Assembly: GCF_028502605.1 (NCBI RefSeq)
Contig: NC_079237.1
Location: 1,550,001 to 1,614,000, forward strand
DNA from: Trichoderma breve
Taxonomy: Eukaryota; Ascomycota; Sordariomycetes; Hypocreales; Hypocreaceae
DNA length: 64,000 nt
Reading direction: 5' to 3'
A program made the position numbers and the translations under genes. Shown here piece after piece: positions 22,894-34,964 of this stretch. Numbering within the stretch: position 1 is the stretch's first letter; each line of letters opens with the position of its first letter. Below the pieces are notes generated by a model. It did no database searches and was not told where the DNA came from. It saw nothing but the letters and a program-made list of their open reading frames with translations.

Positions 22894-24238
22894 ATGTCTC
22901 CCCACGCTATCCGTCCAGAGGCCTTGAGCCAAGAGCAGACAGACCTGTCCAAATTTGCCGTCTCAAGACACGCCTTTCTCCCTGAAGACAGCCCCCCTAA
23001 GATGTTATCGGATTCGTACTATGAGCCGTGGGAACTCGTCGCTCACAACCTGCCAGAGCTGATCAAGGCTGGTCGTATCCATGATGCCATCAGGGAACTT
23101 CCGATCCTATCAACTGAGGGCCTCAAGTCCGAAGCTGAATGGCGGAGAGCCTATGTCATCCTGTCTTTCTTCACACACGCATACATCTGGGGCGGAGATG
23201 TCCCTGAGCAGGTATGATTGCTGCCCTATCCAATCTTTGGCCGAGACTTGTATGCTAACACAAGATTCTTGCCAGATCCTGCCGCCTTCAGTGACCGTTC
23301 CGTATCTCCGTGTCTCCGCTCATCTTGAGCTGCCCCCTACCTTGACCTATGCCGGCGCCAATCTTTGGAACTTTACCTGCAATGGAGAAGACTTTTCCAA
23401 CCCAGAGGAACTCAGTACCTTGTTGTCCTTTACCGGCACCGAATCCGAGTCCTGGTTTCTGCTCATCAGTGTTGCCATGGAGGCCAAGGCCTCTTCCATC
23501 ATTCCCATCATGACTCGAGCAATTGAAGCCATCAAGGTCCACGACTATCAGGTCATCATCAAAGCATTGGAAGAGCTGAAATCACATATCGAAGAAGTTG
23601 GAACTCTCCTGGAGAGAATGCACGAGCGCTGTGATCCCATGACATTCTATCACCAGATCAGACCATTCCTTGCCGGTAGCATGAACATGGAGGCTGCCGG
23701 CCTGCCCAAGGGTGTCTTTTATGACGAAGGAAACGGCAAAGGCGAGTGGAGGAAGCTCCGGGGCGGAAGCAATGGCCAGAGCTCACTCATTGCGTTTTGG
23801 GATATCGTCCTCGGCGTCATGCACAAGGGCCACTCAGACAGCAAGGGGAGCTTCCACGAAGAGGCCAGAGATTATATGCCGGGCCCTCATGCTAGATTCC
23901 TAGTGCACGTGGCTCGCCTGGGCAGCATCCGCAAGCTTGCACTTGATCTTGAAGATCCTCTGCAGGAAGAAGAGCACCTACTCAGGGCAGCCTATACGTC
24001 TGCAGTAGAGACCTTTACTGCGTTCCGACAGAAACACATCAACATTGTGACGAGATACATCCTCATTCCCTCTAAGCAGCCTTGGACCGGACCGACTCGC
24101 GTGAATTTGGCAAGCTCCTCATCGGAAAAGAAGGGAGAGGGGCTTACTGGCACCGGAGGCTCCCAGCTCTTCCCGTTTTTGAAGCAGTCGAGAGACGAGA
24201 CTACCGTTGCGGGCAAGCTTGAGAACTCGAAGCCATGA
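22894..24238 (+). CDS. bna2: Indoleamine 2,3-dioxygenase (IDO)
   Basis: Exon 1 is 22894-23211 and exon 2 is 23276-24238, with a 64-bp intron. The product is 426 aa. It is a cytosolic haem enzyme that opens the tryptophan indole ring to N-formylkynurenine. Family signatures are GGSNGQSSLIAFWDIVLGV followed by HKG, then RDYMPGPHARFL, where His311 is the expected proximal haem ligand. The C-terminal extension is Ser/Lys-rich. Length and order of motifs match fungal IDOs. Together with the divergent kynureninase it covers two steps of de novo NAD/anthranilate formation; kynurenine formamidase is not in this window. Confidence 0.94.
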
Positions 24239-25970
24239 ACGAACTTGGCTGAGGGATTGAAAATTTCAACAATGCATAGACAGGGACGGGCGTTTTGGGT
24301 ATTATGACTTGATGTTTTCTTTTTTTTTTTTTTTTACAGGCAGGACAGCGAGTGATGGTTATGATTGGGCTTTTGGTGCCCTACTGAAGCAAGAGGATAC
24401 AGGTATTCGAGCGATTGATATGATACATGAGGCGTGGGGCTGGAATAGAGTTGTCATGATCATGAGCGATGAAACGAGGGGCACTGGATATAGAAGGATG
24501 ATGTAATCCATGTATATAGGAGAGAAGATATAATTGGTATATATCGGATAGTCTATAGGTATGTAGTTGGCTAAGAGAATTCAACACCTCTCCCCCCAAT
24601 TCATACAGGATGAACCGACAACCACTCGGCATCGGCGCATCAACACGAGACCATGATGAGTCCTAGCTCTGGCCTATGAGTCAGTGGGAATGAACCGAAG
24701 CCCCTCAGTGGCGCTGCTGCTGCAAAAGACTCATACGATACACCATGTGGAGCTGCTAGTAGCATTTCTCGGTTGCAGGCGTCTCGTGATCGATTGCTGC
24801 TCTCAAGAAAATTAAGCAGAAAAAAAAAGAAAACGCAAAAGACAGGCCGTCATCCAGAGGCTGCCCGATATGCACGTCACGCATCCTATGAGAGGGCAAT
24901 CTGCAGTCCAAAGTGGGTGGCGCTCCGGCCTGTGGAGGTGCGATGCCCCGCCCAAAGTTACAGGTGCTGTTAGTGCTCCGAGGCCACTGTGAGCTGCTGC
25001 ACAACAGCGCCCAGCACCGCGCTAGCCGGCCAATTAGCGGTTTGCCAACGCCTGAAAAACAAAGAGCGGTGACGATTGACGGTTTTTTCATTTGATTCGC
25101 ATCGCGGCATCTGGTCCCAGGTTCAGGCCTAGACGGGCTTAGCCTCTCCCCTTCGTTGCCTCCCTGCGAATCAGATCGCAGACCCCACACATTTGGTCCA
25201 AGAAAAAAAAAAAAAAAGTTTGGGATTGCAGTTCTGGCAAGAGGTACATGGTACAATGTACTTGTCGCGGGGCCTTCAAAACTTTTTTTTTCCCATTCGA
25301 TTCTCCTCCTCCCCTTTGCTGCATCATCAGCAATCAGCTTCAAGCCCAGACAACGAAGTCGCCCTATAGCCCAGGATTCAACCCTCAGAGCACCCCCAGT
25401 CAGAAACTTCGTCGAGCCACAATGCCTTCGGCCGTCGCTGAGCTGTAAACGCCCACTGCGGGCCGTGCCCATCACGGCTCGCAGTCCAGCAGTTCAACGA
25501 GCCTAATCAACCAATTCGTCGACGATAGTTTTTCAACAGGCTTTTCCCGCTACAGAGCTCGAATGCTCTTCCAAAGCCCGTCTCTGAATCACAAATCCTG
25601 CCAGTTGCCCGCTTTGATAGGGCCTTCAACGTCTCAATTGCTGCAAAAAAGTTTTCAACAAAACCCAATCTTGACAGCTATCACATCTCCTTCCCTCCTT
25701 CCACCCCTACTACTACGACAAAAACACATTTACCCTCGACCCCCAATACGCCCAACACTACGTCTACTTTTACTCGAATCAAAAGTCCAGCAGCAAGCAT
25801 TGAAAAGTTATAGACCACATTTGTACTGAATCGACCTGTTCAACCTTTTATTGTTTTCAGGGGAAGAGAGAGAAGAAAAGGCTCTTTATCACGGCTAAAG
25901 TGCTATCAATTACCGACAGGAGAAAATTTCTTTTACTCAAAAAGTTTATCTGATTACGGGACTACACAAA
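24239..25970. other. Intergenic region with homopolymer tracts
   Basis: The region contains the IDO 3' flank with a T16 run at 24320-24335, an A-rich run at about 25202-25217, and a long pyrimidine/CA-rich leader ahead of the gene at 25971. A TTTTCAG acceptor-like site at about 25855-25860 suggests a leader intron, but no donor could be assigned. No gene is supported. Confidence 0.5.
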
Positions 25971-27778
25971 ATGTCTCGCAACATTCGTCAAAAGTACCCC
26001 GCAACTGCGGCCAAAGCTCAAAAGCGTCGTCGTGGCTCGGACACATCGTCATCCCTTGATCTTTCCGATGACTCGGGCTACTCAGCCGTCGAAGACATTA
26101 GTGACTCCGAAGACAACGATGAGGAGGATGTAACGGCGGTCGAGGAGGCAATCATAGTCACAGAGGACAGACCCCGTTCCTCTAAACTTCCTCGACCGCA
26201 GTCGGATGAAGAAGAAGAAGAAGAAGACGGTGACGAAGACGATGCTGGAGAGGAAGCCGAGGATGAAGACGACGATGCAGATGTCCTCCCAGATGATGCG
26301 GATGATGATAATGCAAGCTGGGCCGGCATCTTGTCCGACGTCGACGACGGCAATGCATCCGATTTCTACCATGATCCCAACGCTTTTGCTTCAGATCCCA
26401 TTATAGAGCGCCATGTTCGCTTTGATGTGCCGGACAGCGATTCTGATTCCACCGAAACAGAAGATGACCACGCCGATCTATTCCCCGATATTTTTGTCTC
26501 GCAAAACTCACTCGATCCCTCGTTCCGTAAAGAGCTTGAGCACGACCCTGATGAATCGTCCGGCTCCAATTCCTTTTGGGACTACCATGGCCAGTACGAG
26601 GAAGAGGAGGAAGAAGAAGAAGATTCTGAATCAGACGCCGAAGAAGTCGTTCGACAACTCTCCGATGACGAAACTTCACCTGCCATGCCCACTCCTAGCG
26701 CTGCTAGTGTGGTTGAAAATTTTACTCCCACCTTTGAAGAGTCTCTAGAACTGGATGGTTATGAGTGTGAGTATTATCATTACACAAGGTGGAAACCGGC
26801 TTGCCCCTGTACCTTCTTGCTAACACCAATGGCTCAGCTGATGGCGACACAACTGATGAAGAAGACATTCCTGAACCTGTCATCCGCAAGAGGACTCGAC
26901 GTCAGTCTAATACAATGAGTGACGAAGCATCAGACTCGGAGGCAGACTCGCCTGTCAAACCAGAGCGTGGCCAGCCTCGCGTGGGCCGCTTCAACCTAGA
27001 CCGGTCTGACAAAAAGCCCATTGCTGTTCTCAACCCCCTGACACGCAAGATGATGATCTTCACACCCCATCGACGACGACAGCTGGACCTGTCGCCTGAG
27101 CAGTTCAACTTCCCCTGGGCCATCGAGGATCAATCATCACCGCTGCTTAGCAACTCGGCCAACATGATGCTCAGCGCCATGTTCTCTTCCAACACCTTTG
27201 GCGACTTTGTCAATGCTCAGGCCATGGGGCCCGCCGAGGCGTTCTTCCCGTTCCAATCCACGGCCAACGGCGATGATAGCTCAACGTCTCCTAGCATGGA
27301 AGACGAGGACGAGGAGGACGACGAAGAGAAGCTCAACATCAACGACTTTATTACGTTTGGTGAAGCTGATGATGATGATGAGTCGTCAGGCGACGAAGGA
27401 AACGACAATTGGGGCGCATCACCTAAGCGCCCAACCACTGCATCTGGCGAGATCCTGTCACATCTCAACTCGGATACTGTTGGCGCCTTCCGCCGCAATC
27501 AAATCAACCAACAACTGATTCTGAGCAACCAAGCGACCCAAGATTCGCTAGCCTTCAGCGGGCCATACAATTACACCGCCCTTCGGGGTCTAAAGTCGGA
27601 TCGCTTTGACACTGCAGCTGTCCCCCTGACTCCGGCCAGACGGCACAAAAAGCAGCTGAGTGACCGCGCTCCTCTCGAATCAACCTCCACGAAGCGCAAG
27701 GCTACGAGCGAGGCCAATGGAAGTAACCACAAGAGACACCGAAGCATCTCTTCGGATGTCAACTTCCTACGGATATAA
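25971..27778 (+). CDS. Very acidic nuclear-type protein, unknown function
   Basis: Exon 1 is 25971-26766 and exon 2 is 26838-27778, with a 71-bp intron (GTGAGT donor, GCTAACACC branch, CAG acceptor); the product is 578 aa. Residues about 35-125 and 205-230 are dominated by Asp/Glu runs. Basic patches KAQKRRRG at the N-terminus and VIRKRTRRQSN after the intron look like nuclear localisation signals. A conserved-looking middle block contains LNPLTRKMMIFTPHRRRQLDL and FNFPWAIEDQSSPL. A second acidic stretch and a basic Ser/Lys-rich tail follow. The architecture suggests a chromatin or ribosome-biogenesis factor, but I do not recognise a named family. Confidence 0.85.
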
Positions 27779-28640
27779 ATACGTATCGGAGGCTAGCTTT
27801 GGCAAACAAGGCAACCAAATACGACCGAGGACGGTGCACAAACGTGCCCCTGGCCTCAACACTTATACATTCTTTTCGGCATCTACATCAAAGCATTTCC
27901 TTTCCGTTTATTTTTTTGAACAGCTCAAGCCAAGACACGACGTTTCCTTTACAGCGTTTACGAAAGTTTACGTTTTCTCCGCCTGGTAGACGGCGTAGGC
28001 AGGATGTGTGGCCTTGGAAACAAGCTCTGTGGTGGTCGGGATACTAAACATGGTTACAGGAGAATCTCTGTGGGAACAAAAGCATTAGAGGTTTCACGTT
28101 TACCCAAAAGTTTTTTTTGTGTGTGCTACCCAAGGACAATGCACGTCTTGGCCCTGGGTTTTATAAAAGCTCTTCCCTTGCTATGGCCGCGAACTAATGA
28201 CTTAATGCCAATCGACGATGGCTGATGTGAAGATGAGTCCGTTGCCTCACTCGAACTACGTCTGTCTCTTTGTCTTCATGACGATTCTGCATTTCTTTTT
28301 TGTTTCCTTTGCTTCGTTTCTGTATTCTTGCTACCGTTTCTGAGTGTGTATGTACGAATTGAATTGAAACAGTTGAAATTACCTTTTCTTGCATTTCCCA
28401 TTCTATGTGCGTGTGTGTGTATGTCTCTCGCTTACCCTTGTCATGTCTAAGGTGACATTGTTACGCGATGAAAAAAAAAAGGCACAGGGATCGATCTCAC
28501 TGAAGCCGTGAATTTTAAGTCTCAATCCCTGGCAAAAAGTAAAAAAAAGCTAGCAAGGGTGAAGCCGATCTCATGCAGCGATTCAACAGGATCGAACAAA
28601 CTCGAGCTCCAAAAGGAGCAAAAAAAGAAACAGCCTAGTC
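27779..28640. other. Intergenic region: 3' flank and tRNA trailer
   Basis: This is the 3' flank of the acidic-protein gene. It contains an A10 run near 28470 and, just below the tRNA, an A-rich stretch (28620-28629) that reads as a T-rich RNA polymerase III terminator on the minus strand. No coding gene is seen. Confidence 0.6.
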
Positions 28641-28712
28641 CGATCTAGCCAGGACTCGAACCTGGAACCTTTGCCACCGGAAAGCAACGCGCTGCCATTG
28701 CGCCACTAGACC
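28641..28712 (-). tRNA. tRNA-Arg (anticodon CCG)
   Basis: The minus strand folds into a 72-nt cloverleaf. The acceptor stem is GGTCTAG paired with CTAGATC (one G-U), the D stem GCGC/GCGC, the anticodon stem TTGCT/GGCAA with loop TTCCGGT (anticodon CCG, reading CGG), and the T stem CCAGG/CCTGG around TTCGAGT. The discriminator base is G and there is no intron. Internal promoter boxes A (TGGCGCAATGG) and B (GGTTCGAGTCC) are intact, and a T-rich terminator follows on the transcribed strand. Confidence 0.95.
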
Positions 28713-28901
28713 AATAGTTGGTATGTGAATTTCTTATTTAGTACTATATGTGGCTCTTCAATTATGCAACCCGTTCGATTTTCTTGAGCAGTAGCCGAAT
28801 TTGCTAATCGGCCTCGGCTATCGTCATTCCATTTCCAAACCCGCGATTTCAAAGCAATTTGAAGACCGTACATCACAACTTACAATTTACAACTGCCCAC
28901 A

Positions 28902-29623
28902 ATGTCATTGTCTGTTGGAAATTCTCTGCGTCCTGCAGCTTTCCGCTGCGTTGGTGCGTCTGCCGTGCGCATGCGATGTGCTTTTGGTACGACGGCGTTG
29001 CGAAGAAGCGAGAGCTCGACGCCGGGCGAGCTTGGGGTTGGAGAGCTGCAGGGCGCGACGTTTCGCATTGAGCCTCTCCGGAGGGTTGGCGAGGATGCCT
29101 CGACTATGCGAGCGAGACTTTTATGTATGAAGAGATCTACAAATGTGTTTACAATCACGTTCAACTGGCTAACTTGTCTGCTTTAAAAGACCAATCTCGG
29201 AAGCGCGGAACGCTCGAGTCGGACCTTTTACTGTCTACGTTTGCGTCACAGAACCTGCCCACGATGACTGCTGAGGAACTGCGGCAGTACGACCTCTTCC
29301 TCGACGAGAATGACTGGGATATATACTACTGGGCAACGCAGCGGGAGCCCAATTCCACGACGAACCCCTCCGTGACGGAGAGTCCCGCGAGTGCGTCAGC
29401 GAGCGAAGGGTTCGAGGCGAGAAAGCAGGATGAGTTGCCTAAGAATCCGCCGAAGGGGGAGTGGGCGCAGACGGTGGGCAACTTTAAGCCTGCGTATAGG
29501 CCGGTGCCGCAGAGGTGGAAGGATAGCGAGATTTTGGAGAAGTTGAGGGCGCATGTGAGGAGGAAGAGTGTTAATGGGGGGGAGGGGACGGGGATGGCGT
29601 TTATGCCGCCTTTGGAGTCGTGA
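28902..29623 (+). CDS. sdh5: Succinate dehydrogenase assembly factor 2 (Emi5)
   Basis: Exon 1 is 28902-29124 and exon 2 is 29190-29623, with a 65-bp intron (GTATGA donor, GGCTAAC branch, AAAAG acceptor); the product is 218 aa. The family inserts FAD into the SDH flavoprotein in the mitochondrial matrix. The first about 45 residues are Arg/Ser/Ala-rich and fit a mitochondrial presequence. The SDHAF2 core begins at the junction with [20 protein letters not shown] and continues through [23 protein letters not shown]. The C-terminal extension is longer than in yeast, as is common in filamentous fungi. Confidence 0.95.
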
Positions 29624-32018
29624 TTCTGACGATGGAAAGGATGAGAAAGAAAGACAGAGAGAAAGAAAGTTATGAATGATAAAAGGGATTTTGGGGGGAA
29701 TGTAACGATAGGGAATACGAGATGTGTATAACAGACAGGATTAAGTGACGACGGATTGTCACGAATAGAATAAAGGATCTGGATCTTGCATGATGAATTG
29801 ATGGAGGCTGGTTAGCTGACTACATGCTACTTCGTGGACTTACACAGCTAGTCTTGAAGAGAATATTCGATGTGGGCTATTCTACTATCCCAGGTGAACT
29901 ACAGAGTATATTTCCAATTCTACTTGGTCAACCGTTCAAGCTCCCTTCGCATAAAAGAAGGGGGCGTATATTTGTGTATACATGAGACTGCAATCCTGGG
30001 AACCCTACGAAGGTGAATCTCTCTTCCAAGGTGGTGTAGCTTAAGCTTTTCCGACTAGACGAGGAAATGGCCGACTGACTCATTGATAGGTTGAACCTTC
30101 ATCCTGTGACTCAAAGGACTAGGAGCAATATGTCTATCTGTGTCATGATACAGCCCGCTATGCATGCACCTTTTTCACAGCATTTTGAACTCCTCTCAAG
30201 GCCCGGAGACGACAAATCAAGTCGATTTCCTCTACTTCTATGGCTTAGGGGGGCGTGGCTCTTTCACAGCAGTTTTAACATCAACTCCTGAGGCTTGAAG
30301 AGGAAATCACATGCAGTCACACACTCACTCCACTACGGTGGTCGGGACAGGGATGAGGTCTCTTTCACAGCATTTTTAACTCCCCGCCAGGGCCTGGGGG
30401 CAGAGTACACACCAAGCCAACTATCCACTACCTACCTAACACCCAGCATCCAGTGCTGCCGTGAACTGGACAACAGCGAGCGCTATTGGGTGGCTTTTTA
30501 CTGCTGGTCTTTTATGTAATTTTTCGTGTTGGTTGTTAGCCACTCTAGTTGGATACTTGACACGAAGCCACTTTGTTGCAAATGCGAAGCCAGAAGTTGA
30601 TGCGATAAGAGCTAATGTACACACAAATTACAGTCATGGGAAGAATGTAGTATAAGCGTTATGTCCTTTATCTCCAGGTATGCCCGGGCGATGTGAGTGG
30701 TGGAAGTTGCATGGAATCGGTGTAAGTCGGATGGATGGCTCTACTGCAGCTTCAGCATCCGAGATTTGTGTAAAAGTGGTAGCAAGTACCGTTGACATGA
30801 TGTTTAACAGTGGAGAGAAACCACTAGCTTGAACATGTATATTTGGAGGAGTAAGATCGATGCTGGAAGGGGTTTAGGACGTGCATCTGGGAGTGAGTTG
30901 TGCATCTTGAACCCTTGTCTGATTAGCTGCGGGTACTTGGATTTCCTATCTTGGGCCGTCGAGAAAGAGATGGTGGTAGATTTCTAGTGGTGGGTATAAA
31001 TAAACACGTCTTGGTTGGATACAGTTGGAGATAAATATCAAGATACGACTTGTCTACGTATTGATCATATTTACAATATTGTATTTGTAGAAATAGAGAA
31101 ATATACTGGGGACATACACACGTGTACATGTATGCAGTATGCAGAGAGACGCCCTGCATGCGAAGCGAGGCTACTCCTATCTTGCAGATAAAAGTCACCG
31201 TGCTATCACTTATCGTTTAGGTGAGACGAGAGCCTTCACCGTTATCATCAGCCACGCATGACTCTTCTCTCCAATCTGAGGGCGTTGCTTTAGGTGTGCG
31301 CAGGATGCGGACGTTTATTCGTTGCTTGGTTGTTTGGTGGCAATCCGGTGGTGTTGCGGAACGGCTACCCTGCAGTAGTTGATGATGTATGTGTGGGATT
31401 TTGGAAGATCTATGATGGATTTCACCGACTGGGGGCACCGACGGGGGGGGGGGGGGGGGTTTGTTCAGATATTATCGTAGTTTCAATATAATCTTGCCCA
31501 TGGTACATGATTTACATGTTGGTGAGCAACTAGGCGCTGATCATATGGCTATAGGCAGGTACAAGAGGAGAGTAAGGTAACCGCTATTTGTTGTCATCAA
31601 ACTGTATGATTCACCAATGTAATGCGTTTCATTTCTCTACATATCCGATCATGTTATAAATATGAATCACTATTTTGGTTATAAGGTTCTCTGCAACTGG
31701 TAGTAGTGTTGCTAGCACTAGTAATATGCTTCAAGTCTCTTTTATTGCAACATATTGTAACCATCTATTCATCCGATATTCTCAATTGTAGTTGGACAAT
31801 TTAATACTTCAGAATTTAGGTGATAGCATGTCTAGTGTCTACTTTATACAACATACAATTCCCATTTATTAAGCCATCCCATCTTTCGGCTCTCCAGCAA
31901 TTGAAACACAATTACCGTACTCTGACTTGTGTACATGTAGTGTTAATAAACTGCTTCCCTATAGTCTGCTGGCCATTCTTTGGTGTCTAATCCTCGACTA
32001 TGGCCGTTAAGTGTTCTT
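29624..32018. other. Gene-free transition region
   Basis: About 2.4 kb shows no supported gene. It marks the change from the GC-richer conserved block to the AT-richer accessory block. It contains three related segments beginning CTNTTTCACAGCA (30171, 30259, 30360) and a G17 homopolymer at 31443-31459. Short open frames on both strands lack any domain pattern. Confidence 0.6.
30171..30398. repeat. Three dispersed degenerate repeats
   Basis: Related segments of about 38 bp occur at about 30171-30206, 30259-30299 and 30360-30398. Each starts with TTTCACAGCA, then has T-rich AACTCC and a GGC-type end. They are spaced about 88-101 bp apart. They are too diverged and separated for a simple microsatellite, so they may be leftovers of a longer element or a minisatellite. 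Confidence 0.55.
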
Positions 32019-33018
32019 TCAAACCTCATCTCCGAAAGTTATCCGAATTTTGCTACCTGATTTAATATCGATACTTCGGACCCTAAGAGGGGGATTCGGG
32101 AGATCTTCTTTGGGGGCTGGATCTCGTCTCTCGACAGGGTGATCCGAACGACCTCCTTCAGGTTTAGGGTTCAAATCCTGTCCTTCGTGAGAACGACTCG
32201 GGCAATTTGAACGACTTCGTCCACGGTTGGGGTAAAAATCCTGTTCCTCCTGAGAACGACCCGGGCGGCCTTGTCTGTGTGTAGAATCTCGTCTCTCACG
32301 AGGGCTATCTGATCGATTCCGGTTAGGGGCTGGATCTCGTCTCTCGTGAGAACGACTCAGGCGACCTTGTCTGAGTTTGGATTCTTGTCTCTTGTGAGGG
32401 CGATTCGAGTGACTTCTTGGCTTAAAGATATGTCGAAATTTTGGAAATGTTGGCCGTTTAACTGGTGCAGAAAGATCTCTCAATGAGCCCTCGGCATGCA
32501 GAAAAATGGTCTTTAGCATTCGCAAGAGTTCCTCCTCATTAACGGGCTTTAATAAGTGCTCAGGTTTGAAGTCATCAAGTAGATCTGTGTTGTATTTCGC
32601 TTTATCTTCCCTGATTCCCTTGAGGATCAAGGCTCTGTCGTCATCGCCGTCTTTAGAGTTACTAGGAAACAACTCCTCAGTGGGAAACACTAGACATACA
32701 GCGTGCAAATCGTGGTCAATAAGAGCTCATATGAATACAAGGAGACGATATAATCTTACCTTTTTTTGTATAATAATCCATAAGAGCGGATAATAACTGG
32801 ATTTGATGTGATATTACGATGCATGCGACCTCGTTGTTGACTTCCCCGTAGAGTTTTTCCGTTGGTTTTACTCTTCTAATGTAAGCTTTCAATAGTTTGA
32901 AGTTAATGTAGTGATCCCAAAGCCCAGGTTCACCCTTCATTTTAACGTAATTAAATTCATGGAAGATATCTCCGACATGATCGAGAGATTGTGAGATAGC
33001 GTTACAAAGAAGGGGCAT
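32019..33018 (-). CDS. Hypothetical protein with Arg/Ser-rich repeats
   Basis: The proposed model has exon 1 at 32760-33018 and exon 2 at 32019-32689, with a 70-bp intron (GTAAGA donor, GTCTAG acceptor), giving 309 aa in frame. The splice restores TKK to VFPTEELFPS. Open sequence also runs upstream of 33018 to a possible CAG acceptor near 33057, so the start is uncertain. The first half is a helical globular-looking region. From about residue 170 the protein is a degenerate RS-like repeat array (RSHERRDPAPNRNRSD, RSQEEQDFYPNRGRS, RSHEGQDLNPKPEGGRSD) and it ends KSGSKIRITFGDEV. The family is not recognised. It lies in the AT-rich accessory block beside a broken NTPase-like gene. Confidence 0.55.
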
Positions 33019-33607
33019 TGTATGCAGACCGGTATTGTATGCCTTTGGCAACTGTCTGAGAGAGTCAAAAAATAAAATAAAATAAATACTCCTTCAAGAC
33101 TTTGTTAATTTTATTCGGTGCAATTGGTGATCATTTATACTGGTTGCGCAAAGGGACTGCTGAAGACTTCTGCTTGAACAACAGACAGCGGGAACAACAA
33201 ACATCGAGGATGTGAACAAAGGAGAAAAAGCGATTCACTGCAAACAATACATAATCGTTTGATAGGCTAATTTTGGAGTGTTCCTTTGAGTTTACTGCCT
33301 ATTTGTGAACATATTGTTTCAGTGTTCTTCATGAACACCCATGCTATTGGATGCATCTGCTTTGCCTCTTAAGCCTCAGCGGCTGTGCCAACAAAGAACT
33401 TGCGCATGCGACGCTTGCGTGCTCTACCGCGCCTCAAATGATGATACCACTGAACAAATAATGACCACAACCAATGACAAACGCTGGTCTTTGTTCTGAG
33501 TCCGTTCATCAAAGCCTGTCTGCGCTAGGGAGTCTTTCATCCTGTACTGAACAATGAAAAGTCATACGTAAAAGTGACTTTTTCATCTACTTTGGCCACA
33601 TAAATAC
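33019..33607. other. AT-rich spacer
   Basis: The spacer includes an AAAATAAAAT-type short tandem run at about 33066-33088. No coding frame is supported. Confidence 0.5.
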
Positions 33608-34964
33608 CGACATTCGTCCTAGTCGAGTGGCTAAAGACTATATTGCAGCAAAGTTCTTGCAGTTCTCTTGCGGAGAGGATTAAAGACATTGGGAACTCTT
33701 CCACTCGCGTATATCGAATCAACCGGCCGAGAATCCTCAAGCAAGTGTCGCAAATTGCATGTCAAAAGACCGAAAAAAATATAACTTGGATTAAGAAGGC
33801 TACAGAAGCACTTCTCTTTGGAGTGTGCAATCAGCTAAATGTGCGTGATCCTTGAACTCTGATTAAAGCAATCTAAGAACTGATGAAGGGTATCTGGAGA
33901 TATAGCAGCATATCATGAGTCAGACCAGTGAAAGCATGGAACAGAAGCCAGAAATGATAATTTCGCAGGAGGATTTGTTGCTTCTGCTAGATCCTAATGC
34001 TGTCGCTATGCACACTGCTTAGAAACAAATTCTCAAAAAAGTACTACACATTGGGTTACCCATGGTGGCAGAGGCACAGAAACGTATCGAATGGCTATTG
34101 ACAAATAAGAACGTCAACCATTGGTTTTCATCAACCAAATCACAGACAATTCTTGTCAACGGCTATGGTTCCTTGGAGCGCGTTACAACAATGTCGATTT
34201 TCTGTGCTATGCTCGCACAGAGCTTAAACTCACCTGGCTCCCTCATCGTCTTGAGTCATTTCTGTGGCCTTCAGATGCTTGACAGGAACTCACAAGATGC
34301 AAAAGAGCAAAAAACGAGCGGCTTGTTAAGAAGCCTTCTGATACAACTTCTGGCGCAGTGGAAATTTCCCAATATTACTTGCCTCAAACACGACTTCATA
34401 GAGAAGTTGAAGAGAACCAGTCCGAATTGGAGCTCTCGCCGACAAGGGCGTCTTTTGCGTCGCCTGGTGGCTGAGCTTCCCAAAGCGACACCCATCTTCA
34501 TCATTATTGATGGCACCAATTATTACGAGATTGCAGACTTGTGCGATGTCATGAAAGAAGCGGTGGAGGAAATTAACGAACTTCTCTCTTCAAAGAGTGT
34601 GGAAACAATGGTCAAAATATTAATCACGAGTCCGACACGGTCATTTGATCTCATCGAGTACTTCAAAACTAATGAGATTATCAACGTGCCTGAAGACATG
34701 GATGACACTATAACAAGATTTTCTGAGTCCAGACTTAAGCTACAGTTTGATTCTAAAGTGGAAGATTTGAAGCACTCGTTGAGCAGAAACGAGTACATGT
34801 GAGATATGTCCTTGATGGATTACTAAGGGACATATATCCTTGGGAAAGAATGGAGCACATTGCTAGAGATATTCAGCGTCATGGGATAAGCCTCTCGTGG
34901 ACTGATTCGAGCATGAGGAGGAATTATTATGAGGAAGTATGGGAGCCAACGTGTGGGTTTTGAT
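33608..34964 (+). pseudogene. Broken STAND/NLR-like NTPase gene
   Basis: Coding-like blocks are spread over several frames. The first is about 33629-33855 (WLKTILQQ, RIYR-type RPRILKQVSQ, then a stop). A second frame starts at 33915 (MSQTSESMEQK) and reaches an in-frame TAG at 34018-34020, then resumes as KQILKKVLHIGLP and runs to 34802. A further open block in another frame (RYVLDGLLRDIYPWERMEHIARD) ends at 34964. The middle part has the pattern of fungal STAND-type NTPase regions: a short helix, ILVNGYG in the place of Walker A, FCGLQM, LLRSLLIQLL, FIIIDGTNYYEI as a Walker-B-like strand, and LITSPTRSFDL as sensor. The stop and the frame change indicate a decayed gene. Unannotated introns are the main alternative. 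Confidence 0.6.

Noticed and set aside
24320..24350. Poly-T followed by ACAG as a splice acceptor after IDO
   Set aside because: It lies downstream of the IDO stop, and the frame that follows has no similarity to an IDO tail. It is more likely a 3' UTR tract.
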